The notes under the pieces are model-generated. The model had not been told where the DNA came from. It made no database searches and saw only the letters and a program-made list of their open reading frames with translations. A DNA stretch of 64,000 bases from Methylovorus sp035565335 (GTDB lineage: Bacteria; Pseudomonadota; Gammaproteobacteria; Burkholderiales; Methylophilaceae): NCBI GenBank assembly GCA_035565335.1, contig DATMSO010000057.1, forward strand, positions 1-64,000, given 5' to 3'. The position numbers and the translations under genes were made by a program. This document shows positions 51,647 to 60,658 of this stretch, one piece after another (the stretch's first letter is position 1; every line of letters begins with the position of its first letter).

Positions 51647-53494
51647 ATGGCTGAAGTACACACACCGGCCTTGCTGCTGCAAGGCGCTGTCTATCTGGGG
51701 GCTGCCGTACTGGCCGTGCCCTTGTCCAAACGCCTGGGCCTGGGCTCGGTGCTTGGCTACCTGATTGCCGGCATACTCATCGGCCCGTGGGGGCTGGGCC
51801 TGATTGCCGAAACCGAAACCGTGCTGCACTTCTCCGAATTTGGCGTGGTCATGATGTTGTTCCTGATCGGCCTGGAAATCGAGCTCGACAAGCTCTTGGA
51901 GTTGCGCATGCCGATTTTTGGCATGGGCGGTTTGCAGGTGCTGCTGACCATAGGTCTTGTGGTGGCGCTGGGCTTGTTCCTGCATCTGGATTGGCGGCTG
52001 GCGCTGGTGGCTGGCATGGGCGTGGCGATGTCATCCACCGCCATTGCCATGCAGGTGCTGGCGGAGCAGGGCGTACTGGCGCAGCCTTCGGGCCGCTCGG
52101 CGTTTGCCGTGTTGCTGTTCCAGGATCTGGCGGTGATTCCGCTCATGATCCTGCTGCTGGTGATTGCCCCAGGCACGGAAACCGCTACCGGTTTTCATAT
52201 GGACTGGCTCGCCATTACCAAAGCCATTGCGCTGGTGGTGGTGCTGATCGTTGGCGGCAAATACCTGCTGCGGCCTATCCTGCGTTATATCGCCAATACC
52301 GGCTTGCGTGAGATTTTCATCGCATTTGCCTTGTTCCTCATCATAGGCGTGTCCATCCTCATGACCTCGGTGGGCTTGTCCATGGGCCTGGGCGCGTTTA
52401 TCGCCGGCGTGCTGCTGGCGGATTCGGAATACCGGCAGGAGCTTGAGCTGGATATTGAACCGTTCAAGGGCTTGCTGCTGGGCTTGTTCTTTATCGCGGT
52501 CGGCATGTCGGTCAATCTGCCGTTGATCATGCAGCAGCCCTGGCTGGTACTTGGGCTTGGCCTGGGCTTTGTGCTGCTGAAGTTGGTATTGCTGTTTGGC
52601 CTGGCACGCGGATTCGGTCACAAATCCCAGGATGCCCTGCTGTTTGCCCTGACCTTGTCGCAGGTCGGTGAGTTTGCCTTTGTGATCTTCAACGCTGCTG
52701 CTGATGCGCGAATTTTCCCGGACGATACGGCCAGTTTATTGAATTCCGTGGTGGCGATTTCCATGCTGACCACGCCGCTCTTCATGCTGGCGCATGGTGT
52801 GTATATGCGCAAACGGCTTAACCGTAAATCGGCGCGGCACGACACCTTTGAGGAACAGCGTGCGGTGATTGTGGCGGGCTTCGGGCGGGTTGGCCAGGTG
52901 ATCACCCGCTTGCTTAGCAGCGTAGGGCAGCCACCCACCGTGATTGATTTCGACCCTAACCAGATCGACCTCATGCGGCAGTTTGGCCACAAAGCCTATT
53001 ACGGCGACATTACCCGGCCCGATGTGCTGCGGGCTGCGGGTATCGCCAATGCCAAGCTGCTGATACTGGCGATTGATAATGCCGAAGATGCGCTGGAAAC
53101 AGCGCGCTATGTGCACAAACACTATCCGCAGGTGACCATACTGGCGCGTGCCCGCAACCGCACTTACGCCTTCGAATACATGGATATGGAGATCGATTTT
53201 GTTCGCGAGACCTTTGCCGGCGCCTTGCAATTGGGCGAAAAAGTGCTGACCGAGCTGGGCTATAGCCGTTTTCATGCGTATCGCACTACCTGGCGTTTCC
53301 GCCAGCACGATGAAAAGCTGATGTGGGAAAGCCATCCGATACGCAATGACATGCAGCAAGTGGTGGTCAACAGCCTGCGCATGCGGAACGACCTCACCCG
53401 CATTCTGACGGAAGAGCAGCAAGGCAATGACAGGCGCGAACGCATCAACCAGGGTTGGGAGCAGGTAGGGCGGCCTGAGGCGGGCAGCCGCTGA
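51647..53494 (+). CDS. kefC: Glutathione-regulated K+/H+ antiporter (KefB/KefC family)
   Basis: 615 residues: about twelve membrane segments of the CPA2 type (about 5-385), then an RCK/TrkA-N domain (about 405-525, VIVAGFGRVGQVITRLL) that binds nucleotide or glutathione adducts. It lets K+ out and H+ in when electrophiles appear. KefB and KefC cannot be told apart here with certainty. Confidence 0.88.
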   Translation: MAEVHTPALLLQGAVYLGAAVLAVPLSKRLGLGSVLGYLIAGILIGPWGLGLIAETETVLHFSEFGVVMMLFLIGLEIELDKLLELRMPIFGMGGLQVLLTIGLVVALGLFLHLDWRLALVAGMGVAMSSTAIAMQVLAEQGVLAQPSGRSAFAVLLFQDLAVIPLMILLLVIAPGTETATGFHMDWLAITKAIALVVVLIVGGKYLLRPILRYIANTGLREIFIAFALFLIIGVSILMTSVGLSMGLGAFIAGVLLADSEYRQELELDIEPFKGLLLGLFFIAVGMSVNLPLIMQQPWLVLGLGLGFVLLKLVLLFGLARGFGHKSQDALLFALTLSQVGEFAFVIFNAAADARIFPDDTASLLNSVVAISMLTTPLFMLAHGVYMRKRLNRKSARHDTFEEQRAVIVAGFGRVGQVITRLLSSVGQPPTVIDFDPNQIDLMRQFGHKAYYGDITRPDVLRAAGIANAKLLILAIDNAEDALETARYVHKHYPQVTILARARNRTYAFEYMDMEIDFVRETFAGALQLGEKVLTELGYSRFHAYRTTWRFRQHDEKLMWESHPIRNDMQQVVVNSLRMRNDLTRILTEEQQGNDRRERINQGWEQVGRPEAGSR

Positions 53495-53554
53495 GCTGAA
53501 TGCTGGCGGCTGTCACACTGAGTCCTCCGCGCGCAGTTGACGCCAACGCAGGGC

Positions 53555-53983
53555 TCAGCTCTGGATGTAGCTTTCCAGCTGCTGAATCAGGAACTGCTGG
53601 TATTCGATGGTGGCCTTGACCAGATCACCTATCGACAGCACGCCGACCACCTGGCCATGCTCGATCACCGGCAAATGGCGTATGCGCTTGCCGGACATCA
53701 GGTTCATGCATTCATCCACCGTCTGGTCGGGCGATACCGTGATCACCTGATGCGACATGATGTCGGAGACAGGGGTGGTCTTGGAAGTTTTGCCCTTGAG
53801 CACCACCTCACGCGCATAATCCCGTTCGGAAAAAATACCCACCAATGCCTGCCCGCGCATCACGAGCAGGGCACCTACACGATACTCCGCCATGATCTTG
53901 AGGGCGTCGAATACCAGGCTGTCGGGGCCGACGGATAAGATGGTATTACCTTTTTCTTCCAGCAATTGCCGTACTGTTTTCAT
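53555..53983 (-). CDS. CBS-domain pair protein
   Basis: 142 residues, two CBS motifs (about 8-65 and 75-130: VFDALKIMAEYRVGALLVM and VDECMNLMSGKRIRHLPVIE). Start MKTVRQLLEEKG at 53983 with AGGAGGAT upstream; longer in-frame starts are unlikely. Such stand-alone pairs bind adenine nucleotides or NAD and regulate a partner, here unknown. Confidence 0.88.
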   Translation of the reverse strand: MKTVRQLLEEKGNTILSVGPDSLVFDALKIMAEYRVGALLVMRGQALVGIFSERDYAREVVLKGKTSKTTPVSDIMSHQVITVSPDQTVDECMNLMSGKRIRHLPVIEHGQVVGVLSIGDLVKATIEYQQFLIQQLESYIQS

Positions 53984-54124
53984 ACATCCTCCTCGAACGT
54001 TTTTAAGGCTTATCACACTGCCTGTTCTTTTTTTCGGCCCGCGCCTGATGCACGCAAGGGCTTGTTTCGAAATTTGAATATACACCTATCGTCCGTTTAG
54101 TTGAACCTTAAATCCCTTCGGGGC

Positions 54125-54152
54125 TTGACATAGTTAGCTGGCTAACTATAAT
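54125..54152 (+). promoter_or_regulatory. Consensus promoter with embedded palindromic operator (MarR gene)
   Basis: TTGACA (54125-54130), 16 nt, TATAAT (54147-54152): both hexamers are perfect. The spacer is filled by the palindrome ATAGTTAGC-TG-GCTAACTAT (54130-54149), a MarR-type box overlapping both hexamers. This is a textbook autorepressed promoter; the binding is inferred. Confidence 0.85.
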
Positions 54153-54162
54153 GAGCCTAATC

Positions 54163-54672
54163 ATGTTGCAACTACGCGATCTCCCTACCCCTGAAGTGCT
54201 GGAAAAATTTGCCCAGCGCTATCCCGAGGCTGATGTCTCGGCGATTTCGTCTTTCCTGCATTTATTGCGGGTGGCAACTGATCTATCGATTGCGCTGGAT
54301 ACCTGCCTCAGTCGGCATGGCCTTTTGCAGGGGCGCTGGTGGGTGCTCATCCTGCTCATGCGCGAAGAAACCCTGAGCTCCACGCCTTCGGTGCTGGCGC
54401 AAAAAGCCGGTGTTTCGCGCGCCACCATGACCGGCCTGATTGATGGCCTGGAGCGCGATGGCCTGGTGGAGCGCCTGTATGCCGGGGAAGACCGCCGCAA
54501 TATCAGCGTGCGACTGACTGCCGCCGGTCAGGCCAAGCTGGATCAAGTGATGCCGGATTATTACAGCCGCCTCAAGCAGTGCATGTCCGGTCTCGATGAA
54601 ACCGGCCGCCAGCACCTGCACGAGATGCTGCACCTGATCGTGGCCGGGGTGCCGGCCATGATTCAGGCCTGA
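54163..54672 (+). CDS. MarR-family transcriptional regulator
   Basis: 169 residues from ATG 54163. A winged helix-turn-helix (about 60-130: LSSTPSVLAQKAGVSRATMTGLIDGLERDGLVERL) is flanked by dimer helices. The in-frame ATG at 54151 lies inside the -10 box and cannot be on the mRNA, so translation must start at 54163 (about 3-4 nt after the expected transcript start) or later. It probably represses itself and the two genes after it. Confidence 0.88.
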   Translation: MLQLRDLPTPEVLEKFAQRYPEADVSAISSFLHLLRVATDLSIALDTCLSRHGLLQGRWWVLILLMREETLSSTPSVLAQKAGVSRATMTGLIDGLERDGLVERLYAGEDRRNISVRLTAAGQAKLDQVMPDYYSRLKQCMSGLDETGRQHLHEMLHLIVAGVPAMIQA

Positions 54673-54730
54673 ATTTCTGCAACATCCATCCGTTTTCATT
54701 CGTTTTTAACCCTCGCTAAGGAGTCTCACC

Positions 54731-55114
54731 ATGCAAACCAACGATACGTTGAAGGCCCAATTCACAACATTGAACCAGTCCTGGGACGCCGCTTTCAATA
54801 GTCAGCAGCCTGCCCTGGTGGCTTCGTTTTACGATGATGAAGCAAGTCTGCTGCCTTCCGGCGCCGCTCAGGTTACCGGCGGCAAGGCGATCCTGGATTT
54901 CTGGCGCGACCTCATCGGTCAGGGCGTGGTTGACCACAAACTGGAGCTGCTGGAAGTGGGCGCCGACGAAACGCTGGCCTTTCAGCGCGGTCGCTGGAGC
55001 GCCGCTGCGGTAAATGCCGCTGGTGAACGCCAGGCATTCAGCGGCAATGTGCATCTGCTGTACCGCCGTCAGGCTGGTGGCAGCTGGAAGCTCTATACCC
55101 ATACCTGGAATTAA
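54731..55114 (+). CDS. SnoaL/DUF4440-like protein
   Basis: 127 residues with the NTF2-like pattern (NQSWDAAFNSQQPALVASFYDDEASLLPSGA at the start, LLYRRQAGGSWKLYTHTWN at the end). A cone-shaped pocket enzyme or binding protein; substrate unknown. Lies 58 nt after the MarR gene and 9 nt before the EamA gene, probably one regulon. Confidence 0.82.
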   Translation: MQTNDTLKAQFTTLNQSWDAAFNSQQPALVASFYDDEASLLPSGAAQVTGGKAILDFWRDLIGQGVVDHKLELLEVGADETLAFQRGRWSAAAVNAAGERQAFSGNVHLLYRRQAGGSWKLYTHTWN

Positions 55115-55123
55115 TCCTGCCCC

Positions 55124-56041
55124 ATGAATACCTCCGCTAGCGCAACCTTGCGCGCTTTCCTGGCTTTGCTTCTGCTTGCTGTGCTGTGGGGGTATAACTG
55201 GGTGGTGATGAAGCATGCCTTGCAGTATGCCGGGGCATTTCAGTTTGGCGCGCTGCGTACCTTTCTGGGCGCGCTTTGCCTGCTGCTGCTGTTGCCGATC
55301 TTGCGCCGTCCTATTCGGCCAAGGCAAATTCCTACTTTGCTTTTGCTGGGCGTGCTGCAAACCTGCGGATTTACCGGCCTCATCATCTGGGCGCTGGTAG
55401 AAGGCGGTGCAGGCAAAACCGCCGTGCTGACTTACACCATGCCATTCTGGGTGATGATATTGGCCTGGCCCCTGCTCGGCGAAAAAATCCGCGGCAGCCA
55501 ATGGCTGGCGGTAGCCTGCTCGGTGCTGGGGCTGTTGTTCATCCTGGATCCTCTGCATCTGGGGGCTGATCTGTTCAGCATGGCGCTCGCCGTTCTGGGG
55601 GGCGTGTTCTGGGCCTTGTCGGTGATAGTCGCCAAGAGACTGCATCAGCGCTCCCCCGAGCTTGATCTGCTCTCGCTCACTGCCTGGCAGATGTTTTTCG
55701 GCTCGCTGCCACTGGTAGCGGTCGCTCTAATCGTGCCTGCCGCTCCCATCCAATGGACGGCGCAATTTATCGGCGCCGTAGCGTTCAATGCCATTCTCTG
55801 CAATGCGCTGGCCTGGATGCTGTGGCTATACGCCCTGCAGCGCCTGCCTGCCGGCATCGCTAGCATGACTTCCATGCTGGCACCGGTCATTGGCGTGCTG
55901 GCGGCCTGGTGGCAATTGGGCGAACGCCCGACACCGGGTGAGTCGATCGGCATGCTGCTTATCGGTGCCGCACTCGTCATTATTTCACTCCGCAGCATGC
56001 GCAGCCGCGAAAGCATAGACCCGGCAATGGGCCAGGATTAA
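55124..56041 (+). CDS. EamA/DMT-family transporter
   Basis: 305 residues with ten membrane segments in two EamA repeats (about 8-140 and 150-290). Drug/metabolite exporter. With the MarR gene and the NTF2-like gene it forms a likely small-molecule response set. Confidence 0.85.
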   Translation: MNTSASATLRAFLALLLLAVLWGYNWVVMKHALQYAGAFQFGALRTFLGALCLLLLLPILRRPIRPRQIPTLLLLGVLQTCGFTGLIIWALVEGGAGKTAVLTYTMPFWVMILAWPLLGEKIRGSQWLAVACSVLGLLFILDPLHLGADLFSMALAVLGGVFWALSVIVAKRLHQRSPELDLLSLTAWQMFFGSLPLVAVALIVPAAPIQWTAQFIGAVAFNAILCNALAWMLWLYALQRLPAGIASMTSMLAPVIGVLAAWWQLGERPTPGESIGMLLIGAALVIISLRSMRSRESIDPAMGQD

Positions 56042-56147
56042 CCCGTCCAATTTTCCCTCGACTGTTTATTGCTTGTGCGCGGCACTGCCAGCGGCATGCC
56101 TGGCTATGGTAAAATCCGGCGAATTTAAAGGGTTAGAGGATTTAGTC

Positions 56148-56873
56148 ATGGCAGGTCATTCCAAATGGGCCAATATTCAGCACCGCAAGGGCCGTCAGGA
56201 TGCCAAGCGCGGCAAGATTTTTACCAAGCTGATCAAGGAAATTACCGTTTCAGCCCGTCTGGGTGGCGGTGATGTCAACTTCAACCCGCGCCTGCGTGCT
56301 GCGGTGGCTGAAGCCAAAGAAGAAAACATGCCGGCAGAAAACATCACCCGCGCCATCAAGCGCGGTACCGGTGAGCTGGAAGGCGTGAACTACGAAGAAA
56401 TCCGTTACGAAGGCTATGGCATTGGTGGCGCCGCCATCATCATCGACTGCATGACCGATAACAAGCAGCGCGCCGTGGCGGATGTACGTCATGCCCTGTC
56501 CAAAAATGGCGGCAATCTGGGCACCGATGGCTGTGTGGCCTTCATGTTCAAGCATTGCGGCACCCTGGTATTTGAGCCGGGTACCAGCGAAGAACAGGTG
56601 ATGGAAGCCGCGCTGGAAGCCGGTGCGGAAGACGTAATTACCGATGACGATGGCAGTATCGAAGTGATTACGCCGCCTGCGGATTTCACTGCGGTGAAAG
56701 AAGCCCTGGAAGCGGCCGGCCTCAAAGCCGTGCTGGCAGAAGTGACCATGAAGCCGTTGAATGAAACCGTCTTCACCGGTGACGATGCCGCCAAGATGCA
56801 AAAGCTGCTTGACGCGCTGGAAGACCTGGACGATGTGCAGGATGTTTACACCACGGCGGTGATCGAAGAGTGA
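56148..56873 (+). CDS. YebC/PmpR-family protein
   Basis: 241 residues starting MAGHSKWANIQHRKG, the family hallmark, which fixes the start at 56148. It is a DNA-binding regulator in some species; recent work links the family to ribosomes. Situated upstream of ruvCAB as in many proteobacteria. A TGGTAAAAT extended -10 (56107-56115) is 33 nt upstream without a clear -35. Confidence 0.95.
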   Translation: MAGHSKWANIQHRKGRQDAKRGKIFTKLIKEITVSARLGGGDVNFNPRLRAAVAEAKEENMPAENITRAIKRGTGELEGVNYEEIRYEGYGIGGAAIIIDCMTDNKQRAVADVRHALSKNGGNLGTDGCVAFMFKHCGTLVFEPGTSEEQVMEAALEAGAEDVITDDDGSIEVITPPADFTAVKEALEAAGLKAVLAEVTMKPLNETVFTGDDAAKMQKLLDALEDLDDVQDVYTTAVIEE

Positions 56874-56901
56874 AATCGCCCATGGCGACAGGGCGCGGCT
56901 G

Positions 56902-57438
56902 ATGCGCATCCTTGGCATTGATCCAGGGTTGCGCCTGACCGGGTTTGGCGTCATTGAGAAAACCGGCGAAAAACTGAGCTATGTTGCCAGTGGCACCATC
57001 AAGACCACGCAGGGCAAGGGCGCCGAGATTGAAGACCTGCCCACTCGGCTGAAAATCATACTGGATGGCCTGGCCGAGGTGATTGCGACCTATGCGCCCG
57101 AGCAGGTGGCGATTGAAAAAGTATTTGTAAACGTGAATCCGCAGTCCACGTTGTTGCTGGGGCAGGCGCGAGGTGCCGCCATTTGTGCGGCGGTCATCCA
57201 GCATTTGCCGGTGGCGGAATACACTGCCTTGCAGGTCAAGCAGTCGGTGGTAGGCAACGGCCACGCCGCCAAGGAGCAAGTGCAGGAGATGGTGAAGCGC
57301 CTGCTGAAGCTGCCTGGTGTACCCAAGCCGGATTCGGCCGATGCCCTGGCGTGCGCCATATGCCACGCCCATGGCGGGCAGGGGCTGGGCCTTTTGGCAA
57401 CCGCTGGGTTCCGCGTACGTGGCGGGCGGCTGGTGTGA
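56902..57438 (+). CDS. ruvC: Crossover junction endodeoxyribonuclease RuvC
   Basis: 178 residues. The four acidic residues of the RNase H-like centre can be placed at Asp7 (ILGIDPG), the Glu of QVAIEKVFV, and the Asp pair in PKPDSADALACAICH. Resolves Holliday junctions. Good position before ruvA and ruvB. Confidence 0.95.
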   Translation: MRILGIDPGLRLTGFGVIEKTGEKLSYVASGTIKTTQGKGAEIEDLPTRLKIILDGLAEVIATYAPEQVAIEKVFVNVNPQSTLLLGQARGAAICAAVIQHLPVAEYTALQVKQSVVGNGHAAKEQVQEMVKRLLKLPGVPKPDSADALACAICHAHGGQGLGLLATAGFRVRGGRLV

Positions 57439-57521
57439 TACATTTTTTTGTTGGCATGGCCTTTATATTCAACGTAATGACGTAACCGTGTTGCCATGGC
57501 GACACTCCTGGGAGTTTGTTC

Positions 57522-58100
57522 ATGATTAGCCGAATCAGCGGAGTCCTGATTGAAAAGGCGCCGCCGCAAGTGGTGATTGATTGCCATGGGGTCGGCTATG
57601 AATGCGAAGTGCCCATGAGTACCTTCTACAATCTGCCCGCACTTGGCGAAAAAGTGGTGCTACTGACCCAGTTTATCGTGCGCGAAGATGCGCAATTGCT
57701 GTATGGCTTTGGCACCGATCGCGAGCGGCAGACGTTTCGCCAGTTGCTCAAGGTCAATGGCATAGGCGCCAAGTCGGCCTTGTCCATCCTGAGCGGCTTG
57801 TCGGTGGATGATCTGGCGCAAGCGGTCGCCCTGCAGGAAACCGCGCTGCTTACCCGCGTGCCCGGCATCGGCAAGAAGACGGCCGAGCGCCTGCTGCTGG
57901 AGCTGAAAGACAAATTCAGCGTTGATGGCCTTACCTCACCCGCCGGCCAGGCAAAATCGGCCAGCGGCGATGTGCTCAACGCCTTGCTCGCCTTGGGTTA
58001 CAATGAGCGGGAGGCCATGGCCGCGGTCAAGCAATTGCCTGCCGATGTTGTGGTGGCCGACGGTATCCGTCTGGCCCTCAAATCCCTTTCCAAATCCTGA
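57522..58100 (+). CDS. ruvA: Holliday junction helicase subunit RuvA
   Basis: 192 residues beginning MISRISGVLIEKAPPQVVID. Contains helix-hairpin-helix motifs (LLKVNGIGAKSALSILSG, LTRVPGIGKKTAERLLLEL) and the C-terminal domain III that contacts RuvB. A GGGAG lies 7 nt upstream of ATG 57522. Confidence 0.95.
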   Translation: MISRISGVLIEKAPPQVVIDCHGVGYECEVPMSTFYNLPALGEKVVLLTQFIVREDAQLLYGFGTDRERQTFRQLLKVNGIGAKSALSILSGLSVDDLAQAVALQETALLTRVPGIGKKTAERLLLELKDKFSVDGLTSPAGQAKSASGDVLNALLALGYNEREAMAAVKQLPADVVVADGIRLALKSLSKS

Positions 58101-58122
58101 TTAAAGACCGCCTGACAGGCCC

Positions 58123-59160
58123 ATGATAGAAACCGACAGACTGATCGCCGCCGAGCCGCTGGGCCGAGAGGAAGAGGCGCTGGAGCGTGCCCTGCGCCCC
58201 AAGGTGCTGGACGAGTATGTCGGCCAGGAAAAAGCCCGCGGCCAGCTCGAAATCTTCATCAACGCTGCGCGTGGTCGCAGCGAAGCCCTGGATCATGTCT
58301 TGCTGTTTGGCCCGCCCGGCCTGGGCAAGACCACACTGGCGCATATCATTGCGCGTGAAATGGGCGTGAACATGCGTCAGACCTCCGGCCCGGTGCTGGA
58401 GCGCGCGGGTGACCTCGCTGCATTGCTGACCAATCTTGAACCCAACGACGTGCTATTCATCGATGAAATCCATCGCCTGTCGCCAGTGGTGGAAGAAATT
58501 CTCTACCCCGCCATGGAAGATTACCGGCTCGATATCATGATAGGTGAAGGCCCGGCAGCGCGGTCAGTGCGGCTCGATCTGCCGCCATTCACGCTGGTGG
58601 GCGCCACCACGCGCGCCGGCATGCTGACCAATCCCTTACGCGACCGCTTCGGCATTGTCTCGCGCCTGGAGTTTTATACCTCCGATGAGTTGGCGCGCAT
58701 TGTGCACCGTTCTGCTACCTTGCTTGATGTCAGCATGCAGGAGGCGGGTGCGCTGGAGATCGCCAAGCGTTCGCGCGGCACGCCGCGTATTGCTAATCGC
58801 TTGTTGCGCCGTGTGCGCGATTACGCCCAGGTCAAGGCCGATGGCGTAGTGACGCCGGCCATTGCCGATGCGGCATTGCAAATGCTGGATGTCGACAAGC
58901 TGGGTTTTGATGTCATGGATCGCAAGCTCCTGCTCGCCGTGCTGGAAAAATTCGGCGGTGGACCGGTAGGGCTGGATAATCTGGCTGCTGCCATCGGCGA
59001 GGAACGCGACACCATAGAAGACGTGCTGGAGCCCTATCTGATTCAGCAGGGCTACCTGATGCGCACTCCGCGTGGCCGCGTGGCGACCCAGCAGGCTTAT
59101 CAGCATTTTGGCTTGCCGACCCCGGCGAGCATGCAAAATGGAAGCTTATGGCAGGAATGA
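58123..59160 (+). CDS. ruvB: Holliday junction helicase subunit RuvB
   Basis: 345 residues, AAA+ motor with Walker A FGPPGLGKTTLA, Walker B FIDEIHRL, sensor 1 (VGATTRAG) and the winged helix C-terminus (GYLMRTPRGRVAT). Length is typical. It overlaps the thioesterase gene. Confidence 0.97.
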   Translation: MIETDRLIAAEPLGREEEALERALRPKVLDEYVGQEKARGQLEIFINAARGRSEALDHVLLFGPPGLGKTTLAHIIAREMGVNMRQTSGPVLERAGDLAALLTNLEPNDVLFIDEIHRLSPVVEEILYPAMEDYRLDIMIGEGPAARSVRLDLPPFTLVGATTRAGMLTNPLRDRFGIVSRLEFYTSDELARIVHRSATLLDVSMQEAGALEIAKRSRGTPRIANRLLRRVRDYAQVKADGVVTPAIADAALQMLDVDKLGFDVMDRKLLLAVLEKFGGGPVGLDNLAAAIGEERDTIEDVLEPYLIQQGYLMRTPRGRVATQQAYQHFGLPTPASMQNGSLWQE

Positions 59161-59582
59161 ACGAAGCTACATCCATGGATCAGTTTCTCTGGCCGATCCG
59201 CGTGTATTACGAAGATAGTGATGCCGGCGGCATTGTCTATCACAGCCAGTATCTCAACTTCATGGAGCGCGCCCGCACCGAGTGGTTGCGCAGTCTTGGC
59301 TATGAGCAGACGGAACTTACCGCGCAGTTTGGCATCATCTTTGTTGTGCGCAATATTCAGATCAAATTTAAAAAGCCCGCCCGTTTCAATGACGCCATCG
59401 TGGTACATAGCCAGCTTGCCAGCATGGGCCGTAGCCGCATGGTATTCAAGCAAACCATTATCCGTGACGGGCAAGTAATGACCGAAGCCGATGTGGAAGT
59501 TGTCTGCATAGATGCCGTCAATTACACGCCGGTGACGATCCCAGCCCCCATCCAACAGTCAATGAAAAAAATGGAGCAGTAA
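59148..59582 (+). CDS. ybgC: Tol-Pal-associated acyl-CoA thioesterase YbgC
   Basis: 144 residues, hot-dog fold with YYEDSDAGGIVYHSQYLNFMERARTEWLR carrying the catalytic Asp. ATG 59148 (GGAAG just before) overlaps ruvB; ATG 59157 (ATGA overlap) and 59175 are alternatives. First gene of the tol-pal unit; its stop shares a base with tolQ (TAATG). Confidence 0.9.
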   Translation: MAGMNEATSMDQFLWPIRVYYEDSDAGGIVYHSQYLNFMERARTEWLRSLGYEQTELTAQFGIIFVVRNIQIKFKKPARFNDAIVVHSQLASMGRSRMVFKQTIIRDGQVMTEADVEVVCIDAVNYTPVTIPAPIQQSMKKMEQ

Positions 59583-60256
59583 TGAACCTCAGCGAGGATA
59601 TGTCCCTATATACCCTGATTTCCGGCGCCAGCGTGCCGGTGCAGATTGTCATGGCCATCTTGCTTCTCACCTCCCTGGTGTCATGGTGGTACATCTTCAT
59701 CAAGGTATTCAGCATACGCAGTGCCGAGCGCGACGCGGTGGCGTTTGAAGAGGAATTCTGGCGCGGCGGTGATCTCAACAAGCTGTACGACAGTGTCAAT
59801 GCTGGTCGTCGGCGCGCCCAGGGCATGGCCAGTATTTTCGAGGCCGGGTTCAAGGAATACGCCAAGCTGAAACGTCAGGGCGGCCTGGAAATCAGCGATG
59901 TGACCCAGGGCGCGCAACGTGCCATGCGTGCGGCCTACAACCGTGAAATGGATGATCTGGATTCGCATCTGCCATTCCTGGCTTCGGTCGGTTCGGTCAG
60001 TCCGTACATCGGTCTGTTCGGCACGGTGTGGGGCATCATGAACGCCTTCCGTGGGCTTTCCAATATGGCGCAGGCAACCTTGTCCCATGTAGCGCCGGGG
60101 ATTGCCGAGGCGCTGGTGGCGACCGCGATTGGCCTGTTTGCCGCCATTCCGGCGGTGATTGCCTACAACCGTTTCGCCTCTGCAGTGGATCGACTGGCCG
60201 TGCGCTATGAAAGCTTCATGGAAGAGTTCACCAACATCCTGCAGCGCAACAAGTAA
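59582..60256 (+). CDS. tolQ: Tol-Pal proton channel subunit TolQ
   Basis: 224 residues with three membrane segments (about 15-37, 130-152, 168-190) and the ExbB/TolQ signature SVGSVSPYIGLFGTVWGIMNAF. With TolR it uses the proton gradient to drive TolA. Confidence 0.95.
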   Translation: MNLSEDMSLYTLISGASVPVQIVMAILLLTSLVSWWYIFIKVFSIRSAERDAVAFEEEFWRGGDLNKLYDSVNAGRRRAQGMASIFEAGFKEYAKLKRQGGLEISDVTQGAQRAMRAAYNREMDDLDSHLPFLASVGSVSPYIGLFGTVWGIMNAFRGLSNMAQATLSHVAPGIAEALVATAIGLFAAIPAVIAYNRFASAVDRLAVRYESFMEEFTNILQRNK

Positions 60257-60265
60257 GGGGGCATC

Positions 60266-60652
60266 ATGGCGAGAACCCGTAAACGGCGCATGATGAACCA
60301 GATCAACGTCGTTCCTTATATCGACGTGACGCTGGTGCTGCTGGTGATCTTCATGGTCACTGCGCCCATGACCAACCCTGGCGTGGTGGAACTGCCGCAG
60401 GTTGGGCAGACGCTGAAACAGACCGCGGCGCCGCTGGTGATTACCGTCAAGGCCAATGACCAGGTTGAAATCGAAGGCAAGGCGCTGGAGCGTGATCAGT
60501 TGCTGTTTGAGGTGCGCACTATGCTGGAGAAAACGCCGGACCGTGCCATCGTCATCGCTGCGGATAAAAACGTGAAATATGACCAGGTGGTCAGCCTGAT
60601 GGATGGCCTCAAGCAATACAAGGTTGGGCTGCTGCTCAAACCCGCAAAATAG
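60266..60652 (+). CDS. tolR: Tol-Pal subunit TolR
   Basis: 128 residues: one membrane segment (about 18-36) with the proton-carrying Asp in VVPYIDVTLVLLVIFMV, then the periplasmic domain. Start 9 nt after tolQ. Confidence 0.95.
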   Translation: MARTRKRRMMNQINVVPYIDVTLVLLVIFMVTAPMTNPGVVELPQVGQTLKQTAAPLVITVKANDQVEIEGKALERDQLLFEVRTMLEKTPDRAIVIAADKNVKYDQVVSLMDGLKQYKVGLLLKPAK

Positions 60653-60658
60653 GTTGGC

